DNA from: Bacteroidales bacterium
Lineage (GTDB): Bacteria; Bacteroidota; Bacteroidia; Bacteroidales; UBA4417
Direction: 5' to 3'
Assembly: GCA_016707705.1 (NCBI GenBank)
Contig: JADJHD010000014.1
Location: 67,470 to 131,469 of the forward strand
DNA: 64,000 bases
In this document: positions 63,120-64,000 of the stretch, in pieces
Position numbering within the stretch: position 1 is the stretch's first letter
Layout: every line of letters starts with the position of its first letter
The notes under the pieces: model-generated
What the model was told of the DNA's origin: nothing
Database searches by the model: none
Seen by the model: only the letters and a program-made list of their open reading frames with translations
Position numbers and translations under genes: made by a program

Positions 63120-63722
63120 TTAATTACTGGCGTCTCTATGTTTCCATTCTGTTCTAATCTCTGATATTGTATTATTTTGGTGTCCTTGTATAAACTGCTC
63201 AATTTGTCTGTATTTCTTTCTATTACAGCTTTTTCTGTTCTTGGAATAGCATTCATAACAATTAATTCCTTCTCCATTAAGGTAATTCTCGATAAGGATA
63301 ATAGCACTTCTTGCGTTTGATCGTGGCCAATTGCATTCACTGATATAGGAACTGTAGGGATCGAGATTAATACTCCACATTGGTTCTTCAGTTGAATAAT
63401 CATGCTTAAATGTCAATAACCAGAAAACAATCTGCAAATCTTGTTTGAAGAAGTCATTATAACATTTCCAATAGGTAATGCTATCTAATTCAAATTGACA
63501 AGCAGGAATCTGGAAATATAATGATGGTGCAGTCCCATGAGAATTCGTATAATTTCTATACCAAAGAACATAATTGAGGTTAAGACCTTCAACTATTTTT
63601 TTATAACCATATATTTGACTTTCATTGAATTTTACATGCTTGGTAAAGAAAAGTTTATTTCGCTGCGAGAAAGCAAATATTGTAATGAAAGAGAATGTCA
63701 GTGTCAATATTAGATTTTTCAT
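63120..63722 (-). CDS. Secreted hypothetical protein, about 200 aa
   Basis: Starts at the ATG at 63722 (an ATG two codons upstream exists). A signal peptide MKNLILTLTFSFITIFAFSQ is followed by an aromatic-rich mature protein with two Cys pairs (for example CYECYSKNRKSC). No family is recognised. It lies just upstream of the Fic remnant, in the accessory run of minus-strand genes. Confidence 0.6.
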   Translation of the reverse strand: MKNLILTLTFSFITIFAFSQRNKLFFTKHVKFNESQIYGYKKIVEGLNLNYVLWYRNYTNSHGTAPSLYFQIPACQFELDSITYWKCYNDFFKQDLQIVFWLLTFKHDYSTEEPMWSINLDPYSSYISECNWPRSNARSAIILIENYLNGEGINCYECYSKNRKSCNRKKYRQIEQFIQGHQNNTISEIRTEWKHRDASN

Positions 63723-63752
63723 ACACAAATGCTTGAAACATTCACCACCTGT

Positions 63753-64000
63753 TTAGCCTGTGTAGGCGGTAGTTTCGATTATTTCTTTCAAGATATCGAA
63801 TTGAAACCATGTCCCTTCAGGATCATGTAGTTCAATTTTTAAAATCTTTTCATTATTTACAGAATTTATTAATGTTGCAGTAAAAATGCCAGAGATATTT
63901 AGATCCCAATCTTTATTTCTTAACGAGTATCTCAAAAGCAATTCAAGATAATCCACAATTGCTTGGGTGGACTTATGATTTAGTTGATATTTAGTTTCCT
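63753..64000 (-). CDS. Hypothetical protein, 3' part, runs off the right edge
   Basis: The minus-strand frame ends at the TAA region at 63753 and stays open to the window edge (63998). It reads ETKYQLNHKSTQAIVDYLE and then LLLRYSLRNKDWDLNISG. The GTG at 63956 is probably internal. The C-terminal part is acidic with NEKILKIELHDPEG. No family is recognised. The true start lies outside the window. Confidence 0.5.
   Translation of the reverse strand, partial: ETKYQLNHKSTQAIVDYLELLLRYSLRNKDWDLNISGIFTATLINSVNNEKILKIELHDPEGTWFQFDILKEIIETTAYTG

Noticed and set aside
62878..63123. 81-codon plus-strand reading frame
   Set aside because: It overlaps the Fic remnant on the other strand, has no recognisable domain, and its composition looks like chance; too weak to list as a gene.
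1..64000. tRNA or rRNA genes
   Set aside because: No T-loop (GGTTCGA) with acceptor pairing and no rRNA-like sequence was seen while reading; a tRNAscan run would settle this.

Overview
The window reads as chromosome of an anaerobic or microaerophilic member of the Bacteroidota, most likely a Bacteroidales-type lineage. The support is indirect but consistent. There is a short (287 aa) primary sigma factor, and TAnnTTTG-type -7 boxes precede ychF, pyrG, yidC, rpsA and valS. Two secreted proteins end in type IX secretion (T9SS) type A sorting domains. A flavodiiron protein, a futalosine-pathway menaquinone enzyme (MqnA) and several families typical of the phylum (DUF2279, DUF6146, DUF4159) are also present. 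No rRNA or tRNA gene and no intact mobile element was seen.

Positions 1-38,700 are mostly conserved housekeeping genes. In order they are: the 3' part of a topoisomerase IV/gyrase A-subunit gene, a flavodiiron protein, a lipoprotein, a LytTR regulator, a candidate structured non-coding RNA, tsaD, a TamB-like envelope protein, a secreted repeat protein, an AddA-like helicase-nuclease, the selenium pair mnmH-selD, pbpC, DUF6146 and ychF. A minus-strand block follows, read dapF, GNAT, mltG, DUF2279, class A beta-lactamase. Then come degP/htrA, the primary sigma factor, a CheY-like protein, pyrG, yidC, mqnA (minus), rpsA and rnz.

Positions 38,700-51,000 are nearly all on the minus strand. They hold a GH18 hydrolase, a T9SS M28 peptidase, a YbaK-like deacylase, TcdA, TatD and a T9SS-tagged secreted protein. 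Next is a six-gene envelope export operon, read TetR, beta-barrel, ABC ATPase, two FtsX-type permeases, LolA-like carrier. Three intergenic islands in this stretch share 39-bp repeat units with a CCGCC..GGCGG core plus low-complexity tracts.

Positions 51,000-64,000 begin with valS. After that the window is a minus-strand run of lineage-specific genes: DUF4159, small membrane proteins (one SLATT-like, one YcxB-like), secreted proteins and lipoproteins. It includes decayed fragments of a Fic-domain gene and of another small gene. This is the accessory part of the window.

Genes that fit together: MnmH and SelD make and use selenophosphate for tRNA 2-selenouridine. TsaD and TcdA act on the same tRNA position (t6A, then cyclic t6A). 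PbpC, MltG and DapF serve peptidoglycan. TamB, YidC and DegP serve envelope biogenesis. The TetR-ABC-LolA-like-barrel operon looks like a self-contained inner-to-outer-membrane lipid or hydrophobic-compound exporter. The least explained items are the rod-shaped RNA candidate at 5524-5757, the secreted six-repeat [YF]V[ND]DIPF[NS]T protein, and the ABC/LolA-like operon.
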